DNA of 64,000 nt from Roseibium sp. MMSF_3412 (lineage in GTDB: Bacteria > Pseudomonadota > Alphaproteobacteria > Rhizobiales > Stappiaceae), in NCBI RefSeq assembly GCF_030733265.1, contig NZ_JASHJI010000020.1:54459-118458 (forward strand), given 5' to 3'. Numbering within the stretch: the first letter of the stretch is position 1; the number at the start of each line of letters is the position of its first letter. The position numbers and the translations under genes were made by a program. This document shows, piece after piece, positions 1-9,184 of the stretch. The notes beneath the pieces are model-generated. The model was not told the DNA's origin. It saw only the letters and a list, made by a program, of their open reading frames with translations, and searched no databases.

Positions 1-864
1 TCGGCCCGGCATCTCGATGCATGGCTGAAATCGCGCAACCTGATCGGAATTTGCGGTGTCGACACCCGCGCCCTGACGGCGCTGATCCGCGAGAAAGGCG
101 TTCCGAACGGGGTCATCGCGCATGCGCCCGACGGTCGTTTCGATTTGCCGGCGCTCAAGACGGCAGCGGCAGAGTGGCCGGGGCTGGTCGGCATGGATCT
201 CGCAAAAGACGCATCGACAACACAATCCCATCCGTGGTCGCAGACAACATGGAAATGGGATGAAGGCTTCGGCGAGGCAAGCGGCGGCGACTACAAGGTC
301 GTCGCGATAGACTTCGGCATCAAGCGGAACATTCTGCGCCTTCTTTCCGAAGCCGGCTGCAATGTGACCGTTCTGCCGGCAACCGCGACTGCAAGCGATG
401 TGCTGGCCCATGAACCGGATGGCGTGTTCTTGTCGAATGGTCCGGGGGATCCTGAAGCGACGGGCGAATACTCGGTCGCCATGATCCGGGAAGTCGTTGA
501 CAAGGGCGTGCCGACATTCGGCATCTGCCTTGGCCACCAGATGCTGGCGCTGGCACTTGGCGGCAACACCGTCAAGATGCACCAGGGCCACCACGGAGCC
601 AATCACCCGGTCTTTGACCATACGACAGGCAAAGTGGAAATCACCTCGATGAACCACGGTTTCGCGGTGGATGCCGAGAGCCTACCGGAGAATGTGCAAC
701 AGACCCATGTCTCGCTGTTCGACGGATCCAACTGCGGACTGGCCATCAAGGACAAGCCGGTCTTCTCCGTTCAGTACCACCCCGAAGCGTCTCCGGGACC
801 GCGCGACAGTCACTATCTGTTCAAGCGTTTCACGGATATGATGCAGGCCTCAAGGTCAGCCTGA
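1..864 (+). CDS. carA: Carbamoyl-phosphate synthase small (glutaminase) subunit, 5' truncated
   Basis: The reading frame is open from base 1 and ends in TGA at 862-864, giving the last 287 residues of a protein normally near 400. CarA hydrolyses glutamine and passes ammonia to CarB for carbamoyl phosphate, the precursor of arginine and pyrimidines. The class I glutamine amidotransferase part shows the nucleophile motif GICLGHQ (codons near 523-543) and the catalytic histidine and glutamate in HPEAS (about 778-792). The N-terminal part has the CarA signature ICGVDTRALT. The partner carB is not adjacent: it lies 2 kb downstream, beyond two regulator genes and an AT-rich gap. Confidence 0.97.
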   Translation, partial: SARHLDAWLKSRNLIGICGVDTRALTALIREKGVPNGVIAHAPDGRFDLPALKTAAAEWPGLVGMDLAKDASTTQSHPWSQTTWKWDEGFGEASGGDYKVVAIDFGIKRNILRLLSEAGCNVTVLPATATASDVLAHEPDGVFLSNGPGDPEATGEYSVAMIREVVDKGVPTFGICLGHQMLALALGGNTVKMHQGHHGANHPVFDHTTGKVEITSMNHGFAVDAESLPENVQQTHVSLFDGSNCGLAIKDKPVFSVQYHPEASPGPRDSHYLFKRFTDMMQASRSA

Positions 865-1008
865 CGCTGTCTGCTCACCGCCGGACGGAAGGTTTCAGCA
901 CGGCGCGATGACGGCAAAACTCGGTGACGGAAAGATTCGGCAAGTGAGTGGATGCCGGACCGGCTCACGCCTGGTCATGTTTTGATTTCACGGACACACA
1001 GACACCAA

Positions 1009-1048
1009 CACCCCCGGTCCATATCACGAATCGGGGGTGCGGTTTTTT
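1009..1048 (+). terminator. Rho-independent terminator downstream of carA
   Basis: An 8-bp stem (CACCCCCG at 1009-1016 with CGGGGGTG at 1032-1039) is followed after CGG by six T on the plus strand. It sits 145 bp after carA and just before the convergent MerR gene. The T tract is only on the plus strand, so it best serves carA. Confidence 0.75.
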
Positions 1049-1058
1049 GCGTCGGCGC

Positions 1059-1496
1059 TTAGGCGATCAGTTCGTCGAAAGCGGACAGGATCTGCTCGAC
1101 TTCAGCAACCTGCTCATCGAGCATCTGTTTCTGCTCTACGAGGATTTCCTGCTGTCCCTTGCAGATTTCCTGCAATTCGCGGAACTGATCCTGCTTGCTC
1201 GCACTGCTCTCGACCAGCTTGATCACGCGCCTGATCTCGGCGAGCGTCAGCCCGATTTTCTTCGCCTGGGCAATTACGCGCATCCTGGAGACATCCCGGG
1301 TGCCGTAGAAGCGGCGTGCGCCTTTGCGAACAGGGTTCAAGAGCCCTTTTTCTTCGTAGAAGCGCAAGGTTCTGAGCGTTACGTTGAAGCGCTCAGACAT
1401 TTCTGAGATCGCGAGGGAGCGATCTTCAAGTACCAGTTCGTTGTCCGGACCGGCTATGTCCGGAACAATGACCATGGTGGTAGCGACATTGTTCAT
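1059..1496 (-). CDS. MerR-family transcriptional regulator
   Basis: A 145-residue DNA-binding protein. After about 28 N-terminal residues it has the MerR winged helix (AISEMSERFNVTLRTLRFYE, then the wing with RRFYGTRD), followed by a C-terminal dimerisation helix rich in Q and E. No metal-binding cysteines are present, so it is not a classical metal sensor; the effector is unknown. The ATG at 1496 is chosen because the open frame to 1664 upstream encodes residues unlike the family and runs into AT-rich sequence. It converges on carA, with the terminator between them. The ribosome site before 1496 is weak. Confidence 0.88.
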   Translation of the reverse strand: MNNVATTMVIVPDIAGPDNELVLEDRSLAISEMSERFNVTLRTLRFYEEKGLLNPVRKGARRFYGTRDVSRMRVIAQAKKIGLTLAEIRRVIKLVESSASKQDQFRELQEICKGQQEILVEQKQMLDEQVAEVEQILSAFDELIA

Positions 1497-2432
1497 AATA
1501 TTTAGCCCGATCTTTTTCTTCTGTTTCGAGTTCGGCCTTTGCTTGCAGCACCCCTGATTTACCGGTCCCACCTCCGGTACGTCAGGTCCCACTAGCGCAT
1601 CAACAACGGACGCTCGATTATTGCCATTGCACACGGCACGAAGCCCCAGCCTTCTGGTGGCCACGACTTACAAGCTAGACTAATACACCTGTTCGACAGT
1701 TAAAATCTAGGTAAAAATCAGAATTATTTGTAATTTTTGACATAGAATTCAGATTACAAAAAAACAAAACGTGACCAATTATAGAAAGACTAGGGCCCCA
1801 ACAAACATTAATCACGGGGCTAAAGTTAGATAGTTACACCAATATTAATTATCGATAATCTGAAACGAATAAATCACGTTTTCTATGTGAGCGAAATCCT
1901 GTCCACGCTTTCTTACGTCGCGGCAGGAAGAGACGGAAAAACTACTTAGTTTTCTTTGGCTGCAGATATTTTTTTGTTTTGGTCACCAAATCAATTTTAG
2001 ATGGTATCTAGGCGAATCAGCAAAAGTAAGTAGCAAATGGCAGAGGCAACCCGTGATATATCAAATTCCCGGCCACTTCTTTAGCGCGATTACTGGTGCA
2101 ATTTAATACAGATTGGTATTTTTTGGCCAATTTACGTTGGTGCAAGTTGTACCTGTCAGCAACTTCCCTTGGAGAAGACTGCAGCGCCAAACCGCTCAGC
2201 TGCGGTAGAACGCGCAGATGGCACTCACCAAGGCGCGCGAAATCAGCTGAACAGCGGCGATGTGTGCCGCTTTGGGCCTCTTTTGGGCGAACAAATCGTT
2301 TGGATGACAAAAAAGAGCACATTGTGCACTTCTTGATTGACAAAGTGCAGCCCAGGTTATTTTTCTGAGGTCGGTCGGCGTGCAGCACGCAATGCGCTCA
2401 CGCGAAACTATCGCCTTTGGAACAATCGAAAT
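1497..2432. other. AT-rich intergenic region between the MerR and XRE regulators
   Basis: About 0.9 kb without a gene I can support. Roughly 1680-2100 is strikingly AT-rich compared with the rest of the window, with long A and T runs. Short open frames near 2017-2388 (minus) and 2096-2368 (plus) have no recognisable domain, no good ribosome site and unusual composition. A TTGACA hexamer at 2337-2342 could be the -35 box of the XRE gene, but the -10 is poor. The stretch may be a relic of inserted DNA or a large regulatory region. Confidence 0.6.
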
Positions 2433-2714
2433 ATGGCCGAAAACAAAACAAGAGCCTCTGCGTCGGGCATGACACCCCAACAGTTTCGCCATTGGAGACG
2501 TACACTCGGACTGAAGCAGAAAGATGCGGCAGAACGTTTGGGCCTCAAAAAGCGAATGATCCAGTATTACGAAAAAGGCAATCGGGACGGCAGGCCGGTG
2601 GAAATACCGAAATCAATACGTCTGGCCTGCTACGCTTTGTCGGAGGGGATCGGCGATTTTGACGGCCAGTCGACGACGCCACTCGGCCCAGATGCACTCG
2701 AAGCCGACGGATAA
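2433..2714 (+). CDS. Small XRE-type helix-turn-helix protein
   Basis: A 93-residue protein made almost wholly of one helix-turn-helix: QQFRHWRRTLGLKQKDAAER, then LGLKKRMIQYYEKG, which fits the XRE/Cro fold (recognition helix around residues 38-50). The tail is short and acidic. The ATG at 2433 begins the conserved part; a longer frame from 2337 adds residues that do not look native and overlaps the possible promoter. It lies alone between the AT-rich gap and carB. Target genes cannot be told from the sequence; carB is the nearest downstream gene, 169 bp away. Confidence 0.8.
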   Translation: MAENKTRASASGMTPQQFRHWRRTLGLKQKDAAERLGLKKRMIQYYEKGNRDGRPVEIPKSIRLACYALSEGIGDFDGQSTTPLGPDALEADG

Positions 2715-2883
2715 GCGTATTTTCGTTCCGGAAAACGCCCGGATGTGCCCGGCGCGGGGTTTCCTAGTGGTCCTCTTTTCCCTATAAGACGCGCTCAGCC
2801 AACATTGATACTTACCGTTACACCGCGCCAGACCGGATAGCGACGACGCTGATCGGGGTGGCCGCTGCGACCTGCGAGCCGAG

Positions 2884-5800
2884 ATGCCCAAACGCACAGA
2901 TATATCTTCCATCCTGATTATTGGTGCCGGTCCGATTGTCATCGGACAGGCCTGCGAATTCGACTATTCAGGCACTCAGGCCTGCAAGGCCCTGCGCGAA
3001 GAAGGCTATCGCATCATTCTGGTGAATTCGAATCCGGCGACCATCATGACCGATCCGGACCTTGCGGATGCGACCTATATCGAACCGATCACCCCTGAAC
3101 TGGTCGCAAGGATCATCGAGAAAGAGCGGCCGGACGCGTTGCTGCCGACAATGGGCGGTCAGACCGCGCTCAACTGTGCGCTCGACCTGGAACAGATGGG
3201 CGTTCTGGAAAAATATGGCGTGGAAATGATCGGCGCCCGCGGCGACGTTATCGAAAAGGCTGAGGATCGCGAAAAGTTTCGCGCTGCGATGGATTCCATC
3301 GGACTGGAAAATCCGCGAGCTTCCATCGCATCCTCTCCCGCCATTCGCGGCGAAGACGGCAGAATTAAAGGCTACGATCGCAATGCGGGTTACCTCGAAG
3401 CCATGCGGGCGCTCGACGAAATCGGCCTTCCGGCCATTATCCGCCCCGCCTTCACGCTCGGTGGCACCGGCGGCGGTGTCGCCTATAACCGTGAAGAATA
3501 CGAAACCATCGTGCGCTCCGGCATCGATGCATCTCCCGTCGGTCAGGTTCTGATCGATGAGAGCCTTCTGGGCTGGAAGGAGTATGAGATGGAAGTGGTC
3601 CGCGACAAGGCGGACAACTGCATCATCATCTGCTCGATCGAAAACGTCGATCCGATGGGTGTTCATACCGGAGACAGCATCACCGTCGCGCCGGCACTGA
3701 CGCTCACCGACAAGGAATACCAGATCATGCGGGACGCCTCGATTGCCGTTCTGCGTGAGATCGGCGTGGAAACCGGTGGGTCCAATGTCCAGTTCGCCGT
3801 CAACCCGGACAACGGCCGGCTTGTCGTCATCGAGATGAACCCGCGGGTCTCGCGGTCCTCGGCGCTGGCCTCCAAGGCAACCGGCTTCCCGATCGCCAAG
3901 ATCGCGGCGAAGCTTGCCGTCGGCTATACGCTCGACGAACTTGAAAACGACATTACCGGCGGAGCGACACCTGCTTCCTTCGAACCGACGATCGACTATG
4001 TCGTGACCAAGATTCCCCGCTTCGCCTTTGAGAAATTTCCCGGCTCGGAATCAAACCTGACGACGGCCATGAAGTCGGTCGGCGAGGTCATGGCCATCGG
4101 TCGTACCTTCAACGAAAGCCTACAAAAGGCACTCCGCGGCCTGGAAACGGGTTTGAACGGCTTTGACGAGACCGACATTCCGGGCCTCGACCAGGGCGAT
4201 GACCGGAACGCTCTGCGTGCCGCTGTCTCCACGGCAACGCCGACAAGGCTGCTTAATGTCGCCCAGGCCATGCGGCTCGGCATGTCGATCGAGGAAATTT
4301 ACCAGGCGAGCGGTATCAACACCTGGTTCCTGGAGCAGATCGCCGACATTCTGGCGATGGAGGCCAAGGTCCGGAACATCGGACTTCCGCAAGATGCCGC
4401 CAACCTGCGCAAGCTGAAGGCAATGGGTTTCTCCGACGCCAGGCTAGCAAGCCTGGCCGGCCTTGACGCGAACGACGTTGTCAAACTGCGCGGCGAGCTG
4501 AACGTTCATCCCGTTTACAAGCGTATTGACACCTGCGCAGCCGAATTCGCTTCCCCCACCGCCTATATGTATTCGACCTACGAGGCGCCCTTCATGGGCG
4601 CGCCTGCCTGCGAAGCCGCGCCTTCGGACCGCAAGAAGGTCGTCATTCTCGGCGGCGGCCCGAACAGGATCGGCCAGGGCATCGAATTCGACTATTGCTG
4701 CTGTCACGCCGCCTTCGCTCTCGACGACGCGGGCTACGAGACCATCATGGTCAACTGCAACCCGGAAACGGTCTCGACGGACTACGACACATCCGACCGG
4801 CTCTATTTCGAACCGCTCACGCCCGAGGATGTGCTGGAGATCATCCGCAAGGAACAGGAAAACGGCACGCTGCACGGCGTGATCGTTCAGTTCGGCGGAC
4901 AGACACCGCTCAAACTTGCACAGGCCCTGGTGAAGGCGGACGTGCCGATCCTCGGCACGGCACCGGACATGATCGACCTGGCGGAGGATCGTGACAGGTT
5001 CCAGAAGCTTCTGATCAGGCTCGGGCTGAAACAGCCGGAAAACGGGATTGCCTATTCGGTCGAGCAGGGTCGGCTGATCGCCGGCCAACTGGGCCTTCCT
5101 CTCGTGGTGCGCCCATCCTACGTTCTGGGCGGCCGGGCAATGCAGATCATCCGCGACGAAGAGGCCTTGAATTCCTACCTGCTCGGCACACTGCCGGAGC
5201 TGGTGCCGGCTGAAGTGCGCGCCAAGTATCCCAATGACAAGACCGGCCAGATCAACACGGTGCTTGGCACCAATCCGCTGCTGTTCGACCGCTATCTTGA
5301 AGGGGCGATCGAGGTCGACGTGGACGCGCTCTGCGACGGCAAGGACGTGTTTGTCTGTGGCATCATGGAGCATATCGAGGAAGCTGGTATCCATTCCGGC
5401 GACAGCGCGTGTTCGCTGCCGCCGTTCTCTCTTTCAGAAGAGTTGATCGACGAACTCAAGCGCCAGACGACGGCATTGGCGCTTGCTCTTGAGGTCGGCG
5501 GTCTCATGAACGTCCAATACGCAATCAAGGACGGCGAGATCTACGTTCTTGAAGTCAACCCGCGCGCTTCCCGGACCGTGCCTTTCGTCGCAAAGACCGT
5601 TGGAGCCCCGATTGCAAAGATCGCAAGCCGCGTCATGGCCGGTGAAAGCCTGGCGTCCTTCGGGCTGACCGAAAAGAAACTGGACCACATCGCCGTCAAG
5701 GAAGCTGTGTTTCCGTTTGCGCGATTCCCCGGCGTCGACACGATCCTGGGGCCGGAAATGCGGTCGACCGGCGAAGTCATGGGGCTCGACACCGCATTCG

Positions 5801-6246
5801 GCACCGCCTTTGCCAAGTCGCAGATCGGAAGCGGCACCGGTGTCCCGGATCAGGGCACGGTGTTCGTCTCCATGCGCGACGTCGACAAGGAAGGCGTCGT
5901 GGATGCCGTGAAGAGCCTGGAGGACGCCGGCTTTGCGATCATCGCAACCGGCGGCACCCAGAAATACCTTGAGGACCAGGGCATTTCCGTGAAGAAAATC
6001 AACAAGGTGCTTGAAGGCCGGCCGCATATCGTCGATGCTGTCAAGAACGGTGAAGTCCAGCTTGTCTTCAACACGACAGAAGGTGCCCAGGCGATCGCCG
6101 ATAGCCGGTCAATGCGACGGGCAGCGCTCCTGAACAAGGTTCCGTACTACACGACCCTTGCCGGATCGGTTGCAGCAGCCAAAGGCATTGCCGCCCGCAA
6201 GGCGGGGAGCCTTGAAGTAAGACCTTTACAATCCTACTTCGGCTAG
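2884..6246 (+). CDS. carB: Carbamoyl-phosphate synthase large subunit
   Basis: A 1120-residue protein of normal CarB length that makes carbamoyl phosphate from bicarbonate, ammonia and two ATP. The two homologous halves are visible: each opens with a GG/GxGP nucleotide-type motif (IIGAGPIVIGQACEFDYSG near residue 12; ILGGGPNRIGQGIEFDY near residue 585), each followed by an ATP-grasp fold (for example RPAFTLGGTGGG and RPSYVLGGRAMQ). The last 140 residues are the MGS-like allosteric domain, where UMP or ornithine bind in relatives. The start ATG at 2884 gives the standard MPKRTDI N terminus. A terminator follows at 6268. Confidence 0.98.
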   Translation: MPKRTDISSILIIGAGPIVIGQACEFDYSGTQACKALREEGYRIILVNSNPATIMTDPDLADATYIEPITPELVARIIEKERPDALLPTMGGQTALNCALDLEQMGVLEKYGVEMIGARGDVIEKAEDREKFRAAMDSIGLENPRASIASSPAIRGEDGRIKGYDRNAGYLEAMRALDEIGLPAIIRPAFTLGGTGGGVAYNREEYETIVRSGIDASPVGQVLIDESLLGWKEYEMEVVRDKADNCIIICSIENVDPMGVHTGDSITVAPALTLTDKEYQIMRDASIAVLREIGVETGGSNVQFAVNPDNGRLVVIEMNPRVSRSSALASKATGFPIAKIAAKLAVGYTLDELENDITGGATPASFEPTIDYVVTKIPRFAFEKFPGSESNLTTAMKSVGEVMAIGRTFNESLQKALRGLETGLNGFDETDIPGLDQGDDRNALRAAVSTATPTRLLNVAQAMRLGMSIEEIYQASGINTWFLEQIADILAMEAKVRNIGLPQDAANLRKLKAMGFSDARLASLAGLDANDVVKLRGELNVHPVYKRIDTCAAEFASPTAYMYSTYEAPFMGAPACEAAPSDRKKVVILGGGPNRIGQGIEFDYCCCHAAFALDDAGYETIMVNCNPETVSTDYDTSDRLYFEPLTPEDVLEIIRKEQENGTLHGVIVQFGGQTPLKLAQALVKADVPILGTAPDMIDLAEDRDRFQKLLIRLGLKQPENGIAYSVEQGRLIAGQLGLPLVVRPSYVLGGRAMQIIRDEEALNSYLLGTLPELVPAEVRAKYPNDKTGQINTVLGTNPLLFDRYLEGAIEVDVDALCDGKDVFVCGIMEHIEEAGIHSGDSACSLPPFSLSEELIDELKRQTTALALALEVGGLMNVQYAIKDGEIYVLEVNPRASRTVPFVAKTVGAPIAKIASRVMAGESLASFGLTEKKLDHIAVKEAVFPFARFPGVDTILGPEMRSTGEVMGLDTAFGTAFAKSQIGSGTGVPDQGTVFVSMRDVDKEGVVDAVKSLEDAGFAIIATGGTQKYLEDQGISVKKINKVLEGRPHIVDAVKNGEVQLVFNTTEGAQAIADSRSMRRAALLNKVPYYTTLAGSVAAAKGIAARKAGSLEVRPLQSYFG

Positions 6247-6267
6247 GGCTATTATACTCGTTGACCG

Positions 6268-6306
6268 GCCGGGAAAGCGCGCCTTTCCCGGCTTGGTTTG
6301 TTTTTG
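6268..6306 (+). terminator. Rho-independent terminator after carB
   Basis: A perfect 9-bp stem (GCCGGGAAA 6268-6276, TTTCCCGGC 6284-6292) with a 7-nt loop is followed by a T-rich stretch ending in TTTTT at about 6301-6305. It starts 22 bp after the carB stop. Confidence 0.85.
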
Positions 6307-6374
6307 TAAATACGCGGTCCTTGAAACGGGCGAGATAAGCCGATGGGACCCAATAAGCTGAAGGTCTGAGACCA

Positions 6375-6848
6375 ATGGAAAAAGTTCCGATGACCTCTGC
6401 CGGTTACAAAATGCTTCAGGACGAACTGAAGGAACGTACCACGGTTGAGCGTCCGCGCATCGTTGATGCCATTGCGGAAGCACGTGCACACGGTGATCTG
6501 TCGGAAAACGCCGAATACCATGCGGCGAAGGAAGCCCAGAGCCTGAATGAAGGCCGTATCGCGGAACTTGAAGACAAGCTGTCGCGCGCCGAAATCATCG
6601 ACGTGACCAAACTGTCCGGTGAAATCGTCAAATTTGGTGCGACCGTGTCCCTGATCGACGAGGATACGGAAGAAGAAAAGAAATACATGATCGTCGGCGA
6701 CGTTGAATCCGACGTGAAGCAGAACAAGGTCTCGATCTCGTCTCCGATCGCCCGCGCACTGATCGGCAAGTCGATTGGCGACAGCGTTGAAGTGGCTGCG
6801 CCTGGCGGGGCCCGGTCCTACGAGATCGTCGACGTCAAATTCATCTGA
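6375..6848 (+). CDS. greA: Transcription elongation factor GreA
   Basis: A 157-residue protein of standard GreA length that rescues backtracked RNA polymerase by stimulating cleavage of the transcript 3' end. The N-terminal coiled coil carries the acidic tip segment (HGDLSENAEYHAAKEAQ, residues about 38-54), which holds the catalytic acidic residues; the C-terminal half is the FKBP-like domain ending in GARSYEIVDVKFI. It is transcribed alone, 128 bp after carB and beyond the carB terminator. Confidence 0.97.
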   Translation: MEKVPMTSAGYKMLQDELKERTTVERPRIVDAIAEARAHGDLSENAEYHAAKEAQSLNEGRIAELEDKLSRAEIIDVTKLSGEIVKFGATVSLIDEDTEEEKKYMIVGDVESDVKQNKVSISSPIARALIGKSIGDSVEVAAPGGARSYEIVDVKFI

Positions 6849-6965
6849 ATCTCTGACATTCCAATCGGATATGGTCTGACGTCTGGACAGCGCGAGACCG
6901 TTTTCCCTTTGACGCATCCCGGTCAGCCGTTAAGGTGAGAACCGGAATGTGTCGGAGGTCAGGTG

Positions 6966-7445
6966 ATGGTCTTTCATGCAATCGGGATGTGGCTCTTGGT
7001 GGCCGCCGTCCCGCTTTGGATCTATCGCTGGTATGTGTTTTCCAGGCTCGATGCGCGCGAGCGCAGGATATTCAAGCGGATCGTCAAGCGGCGTCACGAA
7101 AACGCCTATGCGTTTGCCCTGCAGATGTTCGGCTACCTCCTTGCCCTTGCGGCCGCCGTCATCCTGCTTGTCATGGGCCTGCGCTACATCAAGCAGGGCT
7201 CCCTTGAATTCGGCGCCTATCGCGACGTCATGCGCAACCGGCTCTATTCCGGGGTGGACCCGATCGATCAGGCACTGGACGCCTATCACTATGATCAGAT
7301 GCTTCCGATCGCGATCATCACGACCTGCGCGCTTCTGAGCGTCGCCTTCACGCTGGTCGCAACCGCCCTCAGGGACGTATCGCTGATGTCGCGCCTCAAC
7401 CGCAAGCTGGACGGCATGAAAGAGCGGCAGGCAGCGCTCGACTAG
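6966..7445 (+). CDS. Predicted inner-membrane protein of unknown function
   Basis: A 159-residue protein with three likely membrane helices: residues about 2-20 (FHAIGMWLLVAAVPLWIY), 48-68 (FGYLLALAAAVILLVMGLRY) and 113-133 (IAIITTCALLSVAFTLVATA). The loop after helix 1 is very basic (RRIFKRIVKRRHENA), so it is probably cytoplasmic. No enzyme motif is seen. The ATG at 6966 is preferred over the GTG at 6963 because GGAGG at 6954-6958 is then correctly spaced. It converges with the Lrp-type gene, 13 bp away. Confidence 0.75.
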   Translation: MVFHAIGMWLLVAAVPLWIYRWYVFSRLDARERRIFKRIVKRRHENAYAFALQMFGYLLALAAAVILLVMGLRYIKQGSLEFGAYRDVMRNRLYSGVDPIDQALDAYHYDQMLPIAIITTCALLSVAFTLVATALRDVSLMSRLNRKLDGMKERQAALD

Positions 7446-7458
7446 TCTTTGTTCCAGG

Positions 7459-7929
7459 TCAGGTTTCGATCGGAACGACCGGTTCGTCCTTGGTGCGCCG
7501 GATAGTCAGTGCCGTGCGGACACTGTCCACGTTGGCTGCAGCGGTCAGGTCGCGGATAACGAAGTTCTGGAACGTCTGCAAATCGGGCGACACACACTTC
7601 AGCAGGAAATCGACCTCGCCGGACAGCATGTAGCTTTCCCGGACCAGCGGCCAGTTCTGAACGGTCTCCTCAAAGGCAATCAGGTCGGCTTCCGTCTGGC
7701 TGTGCAAGCCGACCATCGCGAATGCCGTAACATCGTAGCCGAGCTGCTTCTCATCCAGCAGCGTCCGGTAACCCTGGATGAGACCCGCTTCTTCGAGCGC
7801 CCTGACCCGGCGCAGGCACGGAGGTGCGGATATGCCGACACGGCGCGCCAGCTCCACATTGGTCATCCGGCCGTCGTCTTGCAGTTCTTTCAGGATGTGC
7901 CAATCGATGGCATCAAGCCGCGCTTTCAA
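7459..7929 (-). CDS. Lrp/AsnC-family transcriptional regulator (TTG start)
   Basis: A 156-residue regulator. Residues 1-60 form the winged helix (LDAIDWHILKELQDDGRMTN, then VGISAPPCLRRVRALEEAGL), and the rest is the RAM/AsnC ligand-binding domain that in relatives senses amino acids and builds octamers (SGEVDFLLKCVSPDL). The start is placed at TTG 7929 because AAAGGAGA lies just upstream and it gives the exact family length; an ATG at 8091 would add 54 residues of unrelated sequence. It is divergent from the ELM1-family gene. Confidence 0.9.
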   Translation of the reverse strand: MKARLDAIDWHILKELQDDGRMTNVELARRVGISAPPCLRRVRALEEAGLIQGYRTLLDEKQLGYDVTAFAMVGLHSQTEADLIAFEETVQNWPLVRESYMLSGEVDFLLKCVSPDLQTFQNFVIRDLTAAANVDSVRTALTIRRTKDEPVVPIET

Positions 7930-8128
7930 ACCTGTCTCCTTTGAGTCTCGCCTGTCGGACCCGCCTGCAAATAGGTGTTGTTGACCCGACCCGGCACCTT
8001 GCCGCGGATCAGGTCTCCACGCTAACTTGTCGACCAGTGACGAGTTATGATTATTTGCGCGTTTGTGCAAGACTATAACAAAATTGCGCACGATTCTGAA
8101 AGATTACGACAGGGGATGTTCTCCTTAG

Positions 8129-9130
8129 ATGCACGATGAGCCGGAGACCTCTCCCACATCCGTCTGGGTACTGACTGACGGCAAGGCCGGTGACGTCGCC
8201 CAGTGTATCGGTGTCGCTGAAGCGCTCGGCGTCCCCTTTTCGGAGCGAACAGTCGCGCCACGCCCGCCTTTTTCCTGGTGGCTTCCGTACGGGCCGACCG
8301 ACCCGCGCGAATGGGAAACGCGGCCCGGAAGCCCGATCGCACCGCCCTATCCCGATATTGCCATTGCATCCGGCCGCCGGGCTGCCGCCTATCTCCGGCG
8401 CATCAAAAGGCGTTCCGGTGGCCAGACCTTCACGGTGTTTTTGAAGGACCCCAGAACCGGGCCGGACTCGGCGGATCTCATCTGGGTGCCAGAGCATGAC
8501 CGGCTCCGGGGCCGCAACGTCCTTGCAACCCCCACATCTCCCCATCGCTTTTCCGCAGAAAAGCTCGCCGGATTGCGCAGCGACAGGACGCCCGAGATCG
8601 ACAGTCTGGTCCATCCGCGCGTTGCCGTTCTGATTGGCGGCGACAGCCGCCACCACACATTCACCGAAAGCGACCAGCACCGCCTTTTGAACGGATTGCG
8701 GACCATGGCGTCGGAAGACGGGGCCAGCTTCATGATCACGGCTTCGCGCCGGACACCACCGGCGCTCGCCTATGGCCTGTCGAGCCTGGCCAAGTCCGGA
8801 GGGCATCTGTTCTGGACGGGTGAAGCGCCAAATCCGCTTGGTCATTACCTGGCAAAGGCGGACGCGATCGTGGCAACCGCCGATTCGACCAACATGATCG
8901 GCGAGGCGGCCGCAACCGGAAAACCGCTTCACGTCTTCCATCCATCGGGCGGTCACAACAAAATCACCGCCTTTTTGACGCGTTTGCAGCGCATGGGTGT
9001 TGTTCACCCCTTCCCAGGCCCGCTAAAAACAACTACCTACGAGCCGATAGATGCCACGCCCCTGATCGCTGACCGGATCAGGACGGCGTTCAGCGCGTCC
9101 AGAAAGCGCGAGAGCGAGACAGCGGCTTGA
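8129..9130 (+). CDS. ELM1-family (DUF1022) protein
   Basis: A 333-residue protein of the family named after plant mitochondrial fission factor ELM1, with bacterial members mostly in Alphaproteobacteria. It opens with VWVLTDGKAGDVAQCIGVAEALG, typical of the family, and has a GT-B-like second half (LIGGDSRHHTFTE about residue 170; ADSTNMIGEAAATGKPLHVF about 250). The fold resembles nucleotide-sugar glycosyltransferases, but no activity is established. It precedes trxB by 54 bp and may be co-transcribed with it. A 7-codon frame beginning at 8116 overlaps the start codon but is probably chance. Confidence 0.9.
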   Translation: MHDEPETSPTSVWVLTDGKAGDVAQCIGVAEALGVPFSERTVAPRPPFSWWLPYGPTDPREWETRPGSPIAPPYPDIAIASGRRAAAYLRRIKRRSGGQTFTVFLKDPRTGPDSADLIWVPEHDRLRGRNVLATPTSPHRFSAEKLAGLRSDRTPEIDSLVHPRVAVLIGGDSRHHTFTESDQHRLLNGLRTMASEDGASFMITASRRTPPALAYGLSSLAKSGGHLFWTGEAPNPLGHYLAKADAIVATADSTNMIGEAAATGKPLHVFHPSGGHNKITAFLTRLQRMGVVHPFPGPLKTTTYEPIDATPLIADRIRTAFSASRKRESETAA

Positions 9131-9184
9131 ACAGCCGCCGGACCCGTTCGGCAGGCAGGATAAAAAGACAGGAAAAGGTGTCTC

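Noticed and set aside
2017..2388. A 123-codon minus-strand frame in the AT-rich gap
   Set aside because: No domain, no ribosome site and odd composition; overlapping frames in other phases are equally long.
8116..8139. A 7-codon frame overlapping the start of the ELM1-family gene
   Set aside because: Short, with no sign of translational coupling or conservation; likely chance.
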